A DNA stretch of 64,000 nt. Source: Deltaproteobacteria bacterium. Lineage in GTDB: Bacteria > Desulfobacterota > Desulfobacteria > Desulfobacterales > Desulfatibacillaceae. A program made the position numbers and the translations under genes. The DNA lies in assembly GCA_016235345.1 (NCBI GenBank), contig JACRLG010000028.1:146791-210790 (forward strand), given 5' to 3'. Below are positions 32,420-41,021 of the stretch, piece by piece (position 1 is the first letter of the stretch; the number at the start of each line of letters is the position of its first letter). The notes below the pieces were generated by a model. That model did no database searches, was not told the origin of the DNA, and saw only the letters and a program-made list of their open reading frames with translations.

Positions 32420-34981
32420 ATGCGGCCTAAATCAAGATCATCATTCGCCCTGGGTTTCCTGGCGGCTCTTGCCCTCTTCACAGGCCTTGCCGTTGACCAG
32501 GGCCTGGCCGCCCGCGTGACCGGCTCATCCTCATCACAGTCGGGCGAGGGCGTGTCGGCTCCTCCCCCCTCTTCGATCCGGCAGCCCGCCCCGGCCCCGG
32601 TGAGCCAGGAGCCCCCGTCCAGGCGTCCGCCCGCTTCTTTAAGGCGTCCATCGGCCCCTGCCGACCCGGTCCCCCAGGCCGACAGCCCGGTTTCCGGGTA
32701 TCAGGCAACGGACTCCGGGCAGGAGCCGGGTTCGCCTGTCGGCACAGAGGTCCGGGATGAGCCGAGGCCCGCGAGAAAAGCCAAAAAGTCGAGCGGCATC
32801 CGCCTGGATTTCAAGGACGCGGGCCTGGACGTGGTGGCCCAGCTCATAAGCGAGCTTTCGGGCAAAAATTTCATTTTGGACCCCTCCTTGAAGGGAAAGA
32901 CCGTCACCATCATCAGCCCCAAGCCCGTAACCGCAGCCGAGGCTTACAAGGTTTTCGAGTCCATACTGGAAATCCACGGACTGACCACCATAGCCGCCGG
33001 AAAGGTGATAAAGATAGTGCCTGCGGCGGACGCCAGGGGCAGGAGCGTTGAAACCCGGCTCGAACCCAAAAAGGGCGCAATGGAAGACAAGGTGGTGACC
33101 CAGGTCATACCACTCAGATACGCGTCTTCCGCAGAGGTGGCCAAGGTCTTTCAGCAGCTCGTTTCCAAAAGCGCGGTGATCCTCTCATACGCCCCCACCA
33201 ACACAGTCATAGTCACCGATTACCTTTCCAACATCCAGCGGCTCTTGCGTATACTCAAGGTCATTGACGTGGCCGGGGCCGGCCAGGAGATTTCCATTGT
33301 TCCCTTAAAGCACGCGTCATCTGCGGACATGGTCAAGATTCTCGCCGCCTTTTTCACCCAAAAAAGGGTGCCCGCCGGGGTGGCCTCAGCCGAGGACATC
33401 CGTATAGTTCCTGACGAACGCACCAATAGCCTTGTGATAATGGCTTCCGAGGTGGACACCAAAACCGTCAAGGAAGTGGTGTCCATGCTGGATAAGCCCG
33501 TGCCCAAGGGCAAGGGGAAGATTCACATCTACCCGCTTCAGAACCATTCCGCCGAAGACGTGGCCAAGGTCCTGGAAAAGCTCGTAAGCGCCTCGGCCAA
33601 GCCCGCCGACCCGGCCAAGAAATCGGGCGAGACACCCCTTTTGAGCCAGAACGTGCAGATTTCCCCGGACAAGGCCACCAACTCCCTGGTCATTATGGCC
33701 CAGCCGGAGGATTACCCGGTGCTGGAAGCCGTCATAAGGAAGCTCGACATAACAAGGCCCATGGTCTACATCGAGGCCCTCATCATGGAGGTGTCCACCA
33801 GGAAGAACTTCGATCTGGGCGTCGAGTGGCGGATCGGCGACGACTTCACCATCGAGGGCGGCAAGGGCGTGGCTTTCGGCGGTTCGGGCGGAGCTGGCAC
33901 GGGCGGCAACTATTCCATCTTCCCGTCCCCCACGGTCACCACCGCCGGAGTGGCCACGGCCTTTCCCTCGGCCTTTTCCTTCGGCGTGCTGGGCGAGGCC
34001 ATCAAGGTGGGCGACGTGGTGTTCCCCACCATCGGCGCGGTGGTCCGGGCCTACCAGAACGATTCCGACGTCCACATACTCTCGGCCCCCCAGGTGCTCA
34101 CCACCAACAACGAGGAAGCCAAGATGACCGTGGGCAAGAACGTGCCCTACGTCACCCGCAAGGAAACCTCCACGAGTTCGGTGGATTACTCCACCTACGA
34201 GTACAAGGACGTGGGCGTGACTTTAAAGATCACCCCCCAGATCAGCCAGGCCCGCACGGTGAGATTGAAGGTCTTCCAGGAGGTTTCCAGGCTCATTGAA
34301 ACCGGCGACGTGGACCGCCCCACCACCTTCAAGCGCTCCACCGAAACCACTGTGGTGGTGAAGGACGGCCAGACCATAGTGATCGGCGGCTTGATCGACC
34401 GCTCCACCGAGGGCACCACCTACAGGGTTCCCTGCCTGGCCGACATCCCGGTCATAGGCAAGGCCTTCCGCTCGACCTCCGAAACAAAGGAGCGCACCAA
34501 CCTCTACGTTTTCCTCACTCCCCACATCATCGAGCAGCCGGGCGAGGCCAAGGGCATCACCGAGGAGAAAAAGGAGGAGATGGACAGGATAGAGGAGGAG
34601 GCGGTGAAACTTTTCGGGCGCACCGGCGGAGACCTCACCGAGGCTCTCGAAGGAATGACCCTGGACGGCCCCGCCGAGGCGGCCTCCCCCACCCCGACGG
34701 GCGTCGGACCCGGAGCCCGCCAATCGGACGAATCCGAAGCCGACCAGCGTGACGAGCGGGTGTCCGGCACCGTGCATCTGAAGTCCAGGCCAAGCGGAGA
34801 CCCATCCTCCATGTCGGGATACCAGGATTCCCAGTCATCCGGCTCATCGGAGCCATCGGGCGGCTCCGGAGCGTCCGGCTATGGCGGAGGCTCATCGGGC
34901 TACGGGGGGAGCGGCTCGTTCCCGGTCCAGCCGCCTCCCGGTTCCAGCGCGGCCCAGGGCTACCAGCGCGGCGGACAGTGA
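32420..34981 (+). CDS. gspD: Type II secretion outer-membrane secretin GspD
   Basis: An 853-residue secretin. A signal peptide (ALGFLAALALFTGLAVDQGLA) precedes a Ser/Pro-rich insert (about 40-120), the N0 domain (IRLDFKDAGLDVVAQLISE), N1-N3 repeats with KVIKIVPAADAR, YLSNIQRLLRILKVID and ITRPMVYIEALIMEV, and the secretin core with VPYVTRKET, DVGVTLKITPQI, KDGQTIVIGGLID and VPCLADIPVIGKAFR. The ~95-residue C-terminal tail is Gly/Ser-rich low complexity (GGGSSGYGGSGS), longer than usual. It forms the exit channel for folded proteins. The ribosome site is weak. Confidence 0.92.
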   Translation: MRPKSRSSFALGFLAALALFTGLAVDQGLAARVTGSSSSQSGEGVSAPPPSSIRQPAPAPVSQEPPSRRPPASLRRPSAPADPVPQADSPVSGYQATDSGQEPGSPVGTEVRDEPRPARKAKKSSGIRLDFKDAGLDVVAQLISELSGKNFILDPSLKGKTVTIISPKPVTAAEAYKVFESILEIHGLTTIAAGKVIKIVPAADARGRSVETRLEPKKGAMEDKVVTQVIPLRYASSAEVAKVFQQLVSKSAVILSYAPTNTVIVTDYLSNIQRLLRILKVIDVAGAGQEISIVPLKHASSADMVKILAAFFTQKRVPAGVASAEDIRIVPDERTNSLVIMASEVDTKTVKEVVSMLDKPVPKGKGKIHIYPLQNHSAEDVAKVLEKLVSASAKPADPAKKSGETPLLSQNVQISPDKATNSLVIMAQPEDYPVLEAVIRKLDITRPMVYIEALIMEVSTRKNFDLGVEWRIGDDFTIEGGKGVAFGGSGGAGTGGNYSIFPSPTVTTAGVATAFPSAFSFGVLGEAIKVGDVVFPTIGAVVRAYQNDSDVHILSAPQVLTTNNEEAKMTVGKNVPYVTRKETSTSSVDYSTYEYKDVGVTLKITPQISQARTVRLKVFQEVSRLIETGDVDRPTTFKRSTETTVVVKDGQTIVIGGLIDRSTEGTTYRVPCLADIPVIGKAFRSTSETKERTNLYVFLTPHIIEQPGEAKGITEEKKEEMDRIEEEAVKLFGRTGGDLTEALEGMTLDGPAEAASPTPTGVGPGARQSDESEADQRDERVSGTVHLKSRPSGDPSSMSGYQDSQSSGSSEPSGGSGASGYGGGSSGYGGSGSFPVQPPPGSSAAQGYQRGGQ

Positions 34982-34991
34982 GGGGCGGCGC

Positions 34992-36728
34992 ATGGAAAGA
35001 TCCTTTGACGAAATTTTGCAGGCCGATTTCAAGGTGGCCCCTGACGTCCTTTCCGAGGCCCGAAGGCAGGCGGCTGACAAGGCCAGCCCTCTTGGCGACA
35101 TCCTGGTTCAGAAAAGGGTCCTCACCGAGCTTGAGTACCTTGAGGCCCTTGGCCGCTATTACAAGGTCCAGGTTATGGAGCGCCTTCCAAGGGAGCCTTC
35201 GTCGCCCGAATTCACCAGCCGGGTGCCCATTCAGTTTTTGAAGCGAAACCGCATGGTTCCGCTGTATCTGCCGCAGGAGCAGCCCCCTCACCGCGCCCAG
35301 AAGGCCGATGACCAGGAAAACCGGCGTCTGGTGGTGGCGGTGAACGACCCCACCCGGCTCCAGGCCGTGGACGACCTGACCTCAGCCTTGGGCGTCGGCC
35401 CGGCGGGGATGGTCATAGCCCCGGCCCAGGAGATACTTTCGGCCATCAACATGGCCTACGACCTTGCCAGGGACTCCGCCGAGCAGCTCGTCGCAGACAT
35501 CAACGAGAGCACGGACGCCATCATCTCGGAAATCGAGCAGACCGCCGACCTTCTGGACGACACCTCCGAAGCGCCCATAATCAAGCTCGTTAACCACATT
35601 CTTTCCGAGGGCGTCAAGGCGCGGGCTTCCGATATTCACATCGAGCCCTACCAGGGGGCCCTGAAGGTCCGCTACCGGGTGGACGGCATTCTCTACGACC
35701 TAATCTCGCCCCCCAAAAGCATCCAGAACGCCTTAACCAGCCGCATCAAGGTCATGGGCAACATGAACATAGCCGAAAAGCGGCTGCCCCAGGACGGGCG
35801 CATTGAAATCCGCATCGGCGACAAGAACGTGGACATCCGCGTTTCCACCATCCCCACCACCCACGGCGAACGGGTGGTTTTAAGGCTTCTGGACAAAAGC
35901 TCCACGGTGCTAATGATGTCCGACCTTGGCCTTTCCCCGGCCCGGCTTTCCACCATGAACAACCTGATCCAGACGCCCCACGGGATAATTCTCGTCACCG
36001 GCCCCACCGGAAGCGGCAAGACCACCACCCTCTACGCGGTCCTGTCCACCATCAACAAGCCCGGCATAAACATCATCACCATAGAAGACCCGGTTGAATA
36101 CCAGATTCAGGGCATCGGCCAGATCCAGGTAAACCCCAAGATCGAGCTTACCTTCGCGCGGGGCCTTCGCTCCATAGTGCGCCAGGACCCGGACGTGATC
36201 CTTGTCGGCGAAATCCGCGACAAGGAAACCGCCGACATCGCCGTGCAGGCCTCCCTTACCGGCCACCTGGTTTTCTCGACCTTGCACACCAACGACTCGG
36301 CTTCCGCCATAACGCGCCTCATAGACATTGGCGTGGAGCCCTTTCTCATCTCCTCCTCCGTGCTTGCGGTGGTGGCCCAGCGCCTGGTACGCATGCTCTG
36401 CGACAACTGCAAGGCCCCCTACATGCCCGATCAGGCGGCCCTGGCCCAGTTGGGCCTAAGCATCAACGACTTTCCCAGTCACGGCGTGTACCAGGCCAAG
36501 GGCTGTCCGGCCTGCCTCCAGACCGGCTACCGGGGCCGGATCGGCATTTTCGAGATCATGCCCATGGACAAGGACATAAAAAGCCTCATCCTTTCCACAT
36601 CAGACTCCAACCAGATCAAGGCCCAGGCCGTGCGCAACCGCATGGTGACCCTGCGCCAGGACGGGGTGCGGAAGGTGATGGATGGCATAACCACGATAGA
36701 AGAGGTGTTCCGCGTAACCCAGCTGTAG
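34992..36728 (+). CDS. gspE: Type II secretion ATPase GspE
   Basis: A 578-residue hexameric ATPase. An N-terminal GspE_N domain (LQADFKVAPDVLSEARRQA...LGDILVQKRVL) precedes the catalytic domain with Walker A GPTGSGKTT (about 337-345), ASDIHIEPYQ, the Asp box (EDPVEYQI), Walker B VILVGEIRD and the His box (HLVFSTLHTND). A zinc motif CDNC...CPAC is in the C-terminal part. It drives pseudopilus growth through GspL. Start ATG 34992 is 11 bp after gspD. GspF is not next to it, as it would be in most clusters. A palindromic element starts in its stop codon. Confidence 0.93.
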   Translation: MERSFDEILQADFKVAPDVLSEARRQAADKASPLGDILVQKRVLTELEYLEALGRYYKVQVMERLPREPSSPEFTSRVPIQFLKRNRMVPLYLPQEQPPHRAQKADDQENRRLVVAVNDPTRLQAVDDLTSALGVGPAGMVIAPAQEILSAINMAYDLARDSAEQLVADINESTDAIISEIEQTADLLDDTSEAPIIKLVNHILSEGVKARASDIHIEPYQGALKVRYRVDGILYDLISPPKSIQNALTSRIKVMGNMNIAEKRLPQDGRIEIRIGDKNVDIRVSTIPTTHGERVVLRLLDKSSTVLMMSDLGLSPARLSTMNNLIQTPHGIILVTGPTGSGKTTTLYAVLSTINKPGINIITIEDPVEYQIQGIGQIQVNPKIELTFARGLRSIVRQDPDVILVGEIRDKETADIAVQASLTGHLVFSTLHTNDSASAITRLIDIGVEPFLISSSVLAVVAQRLVRMLCDNCKAPYMPDQAALAQLGLSINDFPSHGVYQAKGCPACLQTGYRGRIGIFEIMPMDKDIKSLILSTSDSNQIKAQAVRNRMVTLRQDGVRKVMDGITTIEEVFRVTQL

Positions 36729-36848
36729 GGCGCCCACAAGCGCGAACTGCTGTGTCAGAGCAAAGCGGGCGGGTCGTCATGTACGGCAAGTACTATTCCT
36801 CCCCGCCCGCTTCACTCTTCCTTGCATTTCATCGCTTGTGACCACCCT
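36727..36848. repeat. Palindromic intergenic element, copy E
   Basis: About 122 bp. Outer AGGGCG and ACAAGCG pair with CGCTTGT and ACCCT. Inner AAGCGGGCGGG / CCCGCCCGCTT surround a central GTAC-ggcaa-GTAC. It shares CTTCCTTGCATTTCATCGCTTGTGA with CCTTGCATATCATCGCTTGTGA of copy F. It begins at the gspE stop codon. Confidence 0.72.
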
Positions 36849-36861
36849 ACGGGAGACGGTA

Positions 36862-37836
36862 TTGATTTTATCAGCAACCTCAAAAACATCCTCGTTTCGC
36901 CATAAACTCACGTATGCCTTGCGACGGGCTCCGGCGGTGATCCTTCTTTTCCTGCTGGCTCTTCTGGCCGGATGGGCCGGGGCGGCCAGGGCCGACGGGC
37001 CGTGCATAACGGCGGGCGACCAGTTCTCGTTCGCCGAGGGGTACTTCGAGCGGGGGGAGTACTTCAGGGCCATAGGCGAGTACGAGAGGTTCCTCCATTT
37101 TTTTCCCGATGCACCCCTGGCCGCGTCTGCCAGCCTTCGTATAGGCCAGGGCTATTTCAAGGGCGAAAAGTACGATTCGGCCAAAGACGCCCTGGAAACC
37201 TTCCTTTCCCGGTTCCCCGATGATCCCCGCGCCTTCGAGGCGAGAATGCTGGCCTGCGAGTGCGAGACAAAATCGGCGGGCGCGGAAAACGGCGAGGCCT
37301 GCTTGAAGGCCCTTCTCGCAAAAAGCCAGGCGGCAGGGATTACTTCCGATAAAGACCGGGCCTTGTTCCGCCTTGGACGCCTTTACATGGACAAGGGCGA
37401 CTGGAAAAGCGCCGAAGCGGCGTTTTCGGCGGTCAGCCCCGAAGGCCCGGAATCCGGGGGGGCGAAAGCGGCCCTTGCGAGGCTGTCGTCAACATCCGAA
37501 ATCCCCCGGAAAAGCCCGGCCCTTGCCGGAACCCTGTCTTTGGTTCCGGGCCTTGGCCAGCTTTACGTCGGGCGGAAAAAAGACGCCCTGGCGGCCTTCC
37601 TGGTGAACGGGGCCTTAATATGGGCGGCGGCGGAAGCCTTCGACAGGGGCGAAAACGGCCTTGGGGCCGCCATCACCCTTGTGGGCGCGGGCTTCTACGC
37701 GGGCAACATCAACGGGGCCGTGAACTCCGCCAAAAAATACAACAAGGACCAAAGGGAGGGCTTCGTAAAGAGCCTTCAACTGGGGTTCGCGCCGGTTTCC
37801 GGCGGGGCATCGATTTTTGCGGTTGTAAAATTTTAA
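36862..37836 (+). CDS. TPR and TM2-like membrane protein
   Basis: About 324 residues. An N-terminal helix with a signal-like end (AVILLFLLALLAGWAGAARADG) precedes two or three TPR/tol-pal-like repeats (FAEGYFERGEYFRAIGEYERFL, IGQGYFKGEKYDSAKDALETFL, RLGRLYMDKGDWKSAEAAF) and a C-terminal TM2-like pair, SLVPGLGQLYVGRKKDALAAF and AAITLVGAGFYAGN. It is probably an envelope protein facing the periplasm. I favour TTG 36862 with GGGAG upstream; a GTG at 36838 lies inside the palindromic element. Specific function unknown. Confidence 0.68.
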   Translation: MILSATSKTSSFRHKLTYALRRAPAVILLFLLALLAGWAGAARADGPCITAGDQFSFAEGYFERGEYFRAIGEYERFLHFFPDAPLAASASLRIGQGYFKGEKYDSAKDALETFLSRFPDDPRAFEARMLACECETKSAGAENGEACLKALLAKSQAAGITSDKDRALFRLGRLYMDKGDWKSAEAAFSAVSPEGPESGGAKAALARLSSTSEIPRKSPALAGTLSLVPGLGQLYVGRKKDALAAFLVNGALIWAAAEAFDRGENGLGAAITLVGAGFYAGNINGAVNSAKKYNKDQREGFVKSLQLGFAPVSGGASIFAVVKF

Positions 37837-38105
37837 TAAGCCGTGTTTAAAGGAATTGATCATTTTCAAGAAACGGGCATTCAGGCACTCGCCCGCAACA
37901 GCGAACCCAAGCGAAAACAGTCAAAATTACAGTTTGAGTCCAAGCCTGCCGCCAAGCCCGCCGCCCATCCCGCCGAGCGTTTTACACACTGACAGGCCAA
38001 GGAAATGTCTCGCTTTTGGCGAAAATCCCTTATAAGGTGACGCAGTTTTATCGGTATCGAACCCGAAAGCCCTTTCGAACCCATATGGAAAAGCTGGATG
38101 AGAAG

Positions 38106-38219
38106 ACTGGATAAAAACGATGAACACGGCGCGCGAAAAACCAATGAGCAAACGTACTAAAAGTACGTGGCGGAATTGGCTTTCTCGCGCAACACTAAAG
38201 TATCGCGTTTTTAGACAGT
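38106..38219. repeat. Palindromic intergenic element, copy C
   Basis: ACTGGATAAAAACGAT and ATCGCGTTTTTAGACAGT form the imperfect outer arms. Inside are ACCAATGAGCAAACGTACTAAAA, GTACGTGGCGGAATTGG and CGCGCAACAC, shared nearly base for base with copy A at 2626. It occupies the 37837-38260 gap, which otherwise shows no gene. Confidence 0.75.
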
Positions 38220-38260
38220 CCGGTCACCGGCTTTTTAGGTAACATCTAAGGAGCATCATC

Positions 38261-39859
38261 ATGCGCGTTGCAGTAATTGCCCCGCCCTACCCCCTGGAGG
38301 AGGCCCCGGCGCCGCCCCTGGGCGTTTGCTACGTGGCCGCAGCCTTCGAGGCCGCAGGCTGCGAGGTGGCCATCTTCGATTTCGTGGTTTCCGAGTATTC
38401 CAAGGCCAAGCTGGCGAAATTGATGGACGAGTTCAAACCAGACGTTGTGGGGTCAACCTCGGTCACGCTCAATTTCACGTCGGCGGCGCAGATAGTGTGC
38501 GACGCCAAGGACATAAACCCGGCCATCCTCACCATGATGGGCGGCCCCCACGTCTCCTTTTACGCCAAGGAGACCCTTGCCCAGTATCCGGGCATAGACA
38601 TGATAATTCGCGGCGAGGGCGAGCAGACCATAGCCGAGCTTGTTCCCGTGCTCAAAGACCCCGGCTCGTGGAGCGGAATAAAGGGGATCACCTATCGTGA
38701 AGGCGGCGGAGTGGCGGAAACCGGAACCCGCGACTTTATCAAGGACCTGGACACCCTTCCCTTTCCCTCCCGGCACCTTCTGCCCCTGTCCCGCTACAAG
38801 GCCCTGGGCTTTCCCATCTCCATAATCACCAGCCGAGGCTGCCCCCACCAGTGCATCTTCTGCCTGGGACGCCGCATGGTGGGCGCAAAGGTTCGCTACC
38901 GCGACCCGGTCCTTGTGGTGGACGAGATCGAGCATCTGCTCTCGCTTGGCTTTCCAAGGATCAACGTGGCGGACGACCTTTTCGCATCCAACAAGGAGCG
39001 CGTGGCTGCAGTCTGCGGGGAGATAAGACGCCGGAACCTCAATTTCGGCTGGAGCGCCTTCGCCAGGGTGAACACCGTTGACGAAGAGGTGGTCCGCACA
39101 ATGAAGGAGGCCGGATGCGACTGCATCGCCTTCGGCATTGAAAGCGGAAACACCGAGATGCTCAAACGCGTGAAAAAGGGAATCACCAAGGAGCAGGTTT
39201 TAAAGGCCAAGGAAGTTTGCGAAAAGGTGGGGATGAGCGTTCACGGCTCCTTCATAGTGGGGCTTCCGGGCGAAACCGCCGAGACCCTGGCCGAAACCGA
39301 AAAGTTCGCCAACGGCTTAAAATTCCTCCACGGCTACCACTATCTAGCGCCCTTTCCCGGAACCACACTCTACGAAGACATAGACAAATACGAGATAGAG
39401 CTTCTCACCCGCGACTGGAGCCTCTATGACGCCAACCGGCCCGTCACCCGCACCCCGGGGGCAAGCCCAGAGGACGTTATAGCCTTTGTTCACCGCTTCG
39501 AGGCCGAATGCAACGAGGAATGGGCCAAGCTCGAAAAAGGCTACATCGACGGCACCAACACCCCCATGGAAAACCTTAGGGTGGAGGGAAACCGCAAGCT
39601 GCCCGTGTCGTTTAAGGTCATAGCGGGCGACATGATCGATTCCTGCGGAGCGCTTCCCAGCGCCGGGGCCGTTACAGACACGGAGGCCCTGGATATTCTC
39701 AGCGACAGGATAAGCGCCGAAACGGGCTTTGATCCCATACTGGTCAAAAAGGTCCTTTCGGATTTCAAAAGGGGCGGCCACATCACCATAGTCGAAAAGC
39801 CCGACGGAACCAGAACCTGGGCCTGGAGCCCCAACCCGGCCCATGCCAGGAAAAATTGA
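38261..39859 (+). CDS. B12-binding domain radical SAM protein
   Basis: A 532-residue protein. An N-terminal cobalamin-binding Rossmann domain (RVAVIAPPYPLEEAPAPPLG...GGPHVSFYAKE, up to about 135) precedes a radical SAM core with SRGCPHQCIFCLGRR (CxxxCxxC), GIESGNTEMLKRV and GSFIVGLPGE, and a C-terminal extension of about 130 residues. Such enzymes transfer methyl groups to, or rearrange, unactivated carbons in lipids, cofactors or natural products. AAGGAG lies upstream of the ATG, and a strong terminator follows. It is a single-gene unit, so its substrate cannot be inferred. Confidence 0.85.
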   Translation: MRVAVIAPPYPLEEAPAPPLGVCYVAAAFEAAGCEVAIFDFVVSEYSKAKLAKLMDEFKPDVVGSTSVTLNFTSAAQIVCDAKDINPAILTMMGGPHVSFYAKETLAQYPGIDMIIRGEGEQTIAELVPVLKDPGSWSGIKGITYREGGGVAETGTRDFIKDLDTLPFPSRHLLPLSRYKALGFPISIITSRGCPHQCIFCLGRRMVGAKVRYRDPVLVVDEIEHLLSLGFPRINVADDLFASNKERVAAVCGEIRRRNLNFGWSAFARVNTVDEEVVRTMKEAGCDCIAFGIESGNTEMLKRVKKGITKEQVLKAKEVCEKVGMSVHGSFIVGLPGETAETLAETEKFANGLKFLHGYHYLAPFPGTTLYEDIDKYEIELLTRDWSLYDANRPVTRTPGASPEDVIAFVHRFEAECNEEWAKLEKGYIDGTNTPMENLRVEGNRKLPVSFKVIAGDMIDSCGALPSAGAVTDTEALDILSDRISAETGFDPILVKKVLSDFKRGGHITIVEKPDGTRTWAWSPNPAHARKN

Positions 39860-39875
39860 TTTGAGATGAGGACCA

Positions 39876-39915
39876 AGGCGTCCGGTGGAACCATATTTTA
39901 CCGGACGCCTTTTTT
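39876..39915 (+). terminator. Strong intrinsic terminator after the radical SAM gene
   Basis: A perfect 11-bp stem, AGGCGTCCGGT / ACCGGACGCCT, with a 13-nt loop and a run of Ts, 17 bp after the stop codon. Confidence 0.85.
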
Positions 39916-39933
39916 GCGCCCATATAAAATTAT

Positions 39934-40143
39934 GTGGCTGCGAACTATTCTCAGCTTATGGCTCTATTTATGAAAAGAAAAGGCGAAGAGCGCCAAGGCC
40001 CGTCACCCCGGCGAAAGCCGGGGTCCAGAATGCCGCGTTTAATATAAAGAACTGGATTCCGGCCTACGCCGGAATGACGGAGCGCGGGGCTTTACCGGTT
40101 TCGTTTTGCCTGCATTAAAAAGCTGCGAATAGTTCAGAGCCAC
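39934..40143. repeat. Composite palindrome J with CCGG-type nested repeat
   Basis: The outer arms GTGGCTGCGAACTATTC and GAATAGTTCAGAGCCAC are about 210 bp apart. Inside, CGTCACCCCGGCGAAAGCCG (40001 onward) and CTGGATTCCGGCCTACGCCG (40052 onward) are both short hairpins and are inverted relative to each other. The inner unit is of the common proteobacterial GTCA-CCGGCGAAAGCCGG intergenic repeat type. The gap 39916-40228 holds no gene. Confidence 0.7.
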
Positions 40144-40228
40144 ATTACAGATTGACCGGCGCAAGGCCGATGGTTTAGGCTGTTGAAAAATGGGGTTTTC
40201 CTTGAACCATGAAACAAGGGAGGTTTTC

Positions 40229-40924
40229 GTGCGCTTAAAGGCGCTTTTTTTTCCGGAGGTTCCTTACGGAGTTGCAAGAAAATGCCTGGCCCTGTCCGCC
40301 GTGGTGGCCTTCTACACCGTAGCTTACATGTATCTGAACGAGGCCACCTTTCACGGCGAAAAATTTTACACCGTGGCCCTTCCCTTCGAGAAAGACATCC
40401 CTTTCGTCCAGGAGCTTGTCCCCTCCTACATCTTCGTCTATTTTCTGGTCATAACGATGTTTCTTGCGCTCGACAGCGACGCTTTGCTTTCCGAGGCGGT
40501 GAAAACATTCCTCGTGTGCATGGGCATCCACCTGGCCTTTTTCTACTTCATGCCGGTGATGATGACCGAAAGGCCCCACCTTGTTCCCAACGGCAACCTG
40601 TGGCACGACTACGCCGCCTTCTGGTACTGGGTGGACAAGCCCACGGCCCTCTTTCCCTCCGGGCACGTCTCCATGTCCTTCCTGTCGGCCTACTACACCC
40701 GGCGCATCCATCCAAGGCTCGGGAATTTCTGCCTTGTATGCGCGGCTTACGTGGGGGTTTCGGTGGTGCTGATAAAGCAGCACTACATAGCGGACGTGGT
40801 GGCCGGATATCTGCTGGCAACGGTCAGCTATCTGGTTTTCAAGAGGCTTGACGCGAAAAAGGAAGTGGGGCGGCCGGTGCGGTTTGAAACAGAAGAGATT
40901 GCCGAGGGCAGAAAAGCGGCATAA
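40229..40924 (+). CDS. PAP2-family phosphatase, integral membrane
   Basis: A 231-residue multi-helix protein with the C-terminal part of the PAP2 signature: PSGHVSMSFL, then KQHYIADVVAGYL supplying the catalytic His and Asp. The first motif is reduced (KPTALFPSGH; the canonical KxxxxxxRP is not clear, though TERPH lies before it). Likely a lipid phosphate or undecaprenyl-diphosphate phosphatase, or an inositol-phosphoceramide-type enzyme. GTG at 40229 has AGGGAGG five bases upstream. An in-frame ATG at 40190 lies in CTGTTGAAAAATGG, a solitary end of the palindromic family, and is rejected. Confidence 0.78.
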   Translation: MRLKALFFPEVPYGVARKCLALSAVVAFYTVAYMYLNEATFHGEKFYTVALPFEKDIPFVQELVPSYIFVYFLVITMFLALDSDALLSEAVKTFLVCMGIHLAFFYFMPVMMTERPHLVPNGNLWHDYAAFWYWVDKPTALFPSGHVSMSFLSAYYTRRIHPRLGNFCLVCAAYVGVSVVLIKQHYIADVVAGYLLATVSYLVFKRLDAKKEVGRPVRFETEEIAEGRKAA

Positions 40925-40940
40925 TACCGGACCAAAAGTA

Positions 40941-40985
40941 AAAAGCGCCGAAGGCTCTTTGAGGGCCCTGGGCGCTTTTTCTTTT
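40941..40985 (+). terminator. Intrinsic terminator, probably bidirectional
   Basis: AAAAGCGCC / GGCGCTTTT form a 9-bp stem with a 21-nt loop and a T-run on both strands. It lies between converging genes ending at 40924 (plus) and 41022 (minus). Confidence 0.75.
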
Positions 40986-41021
40986 GTTTTGATTAATTTC
41001 CCGCTGGCAGGCCCCAAAGCC

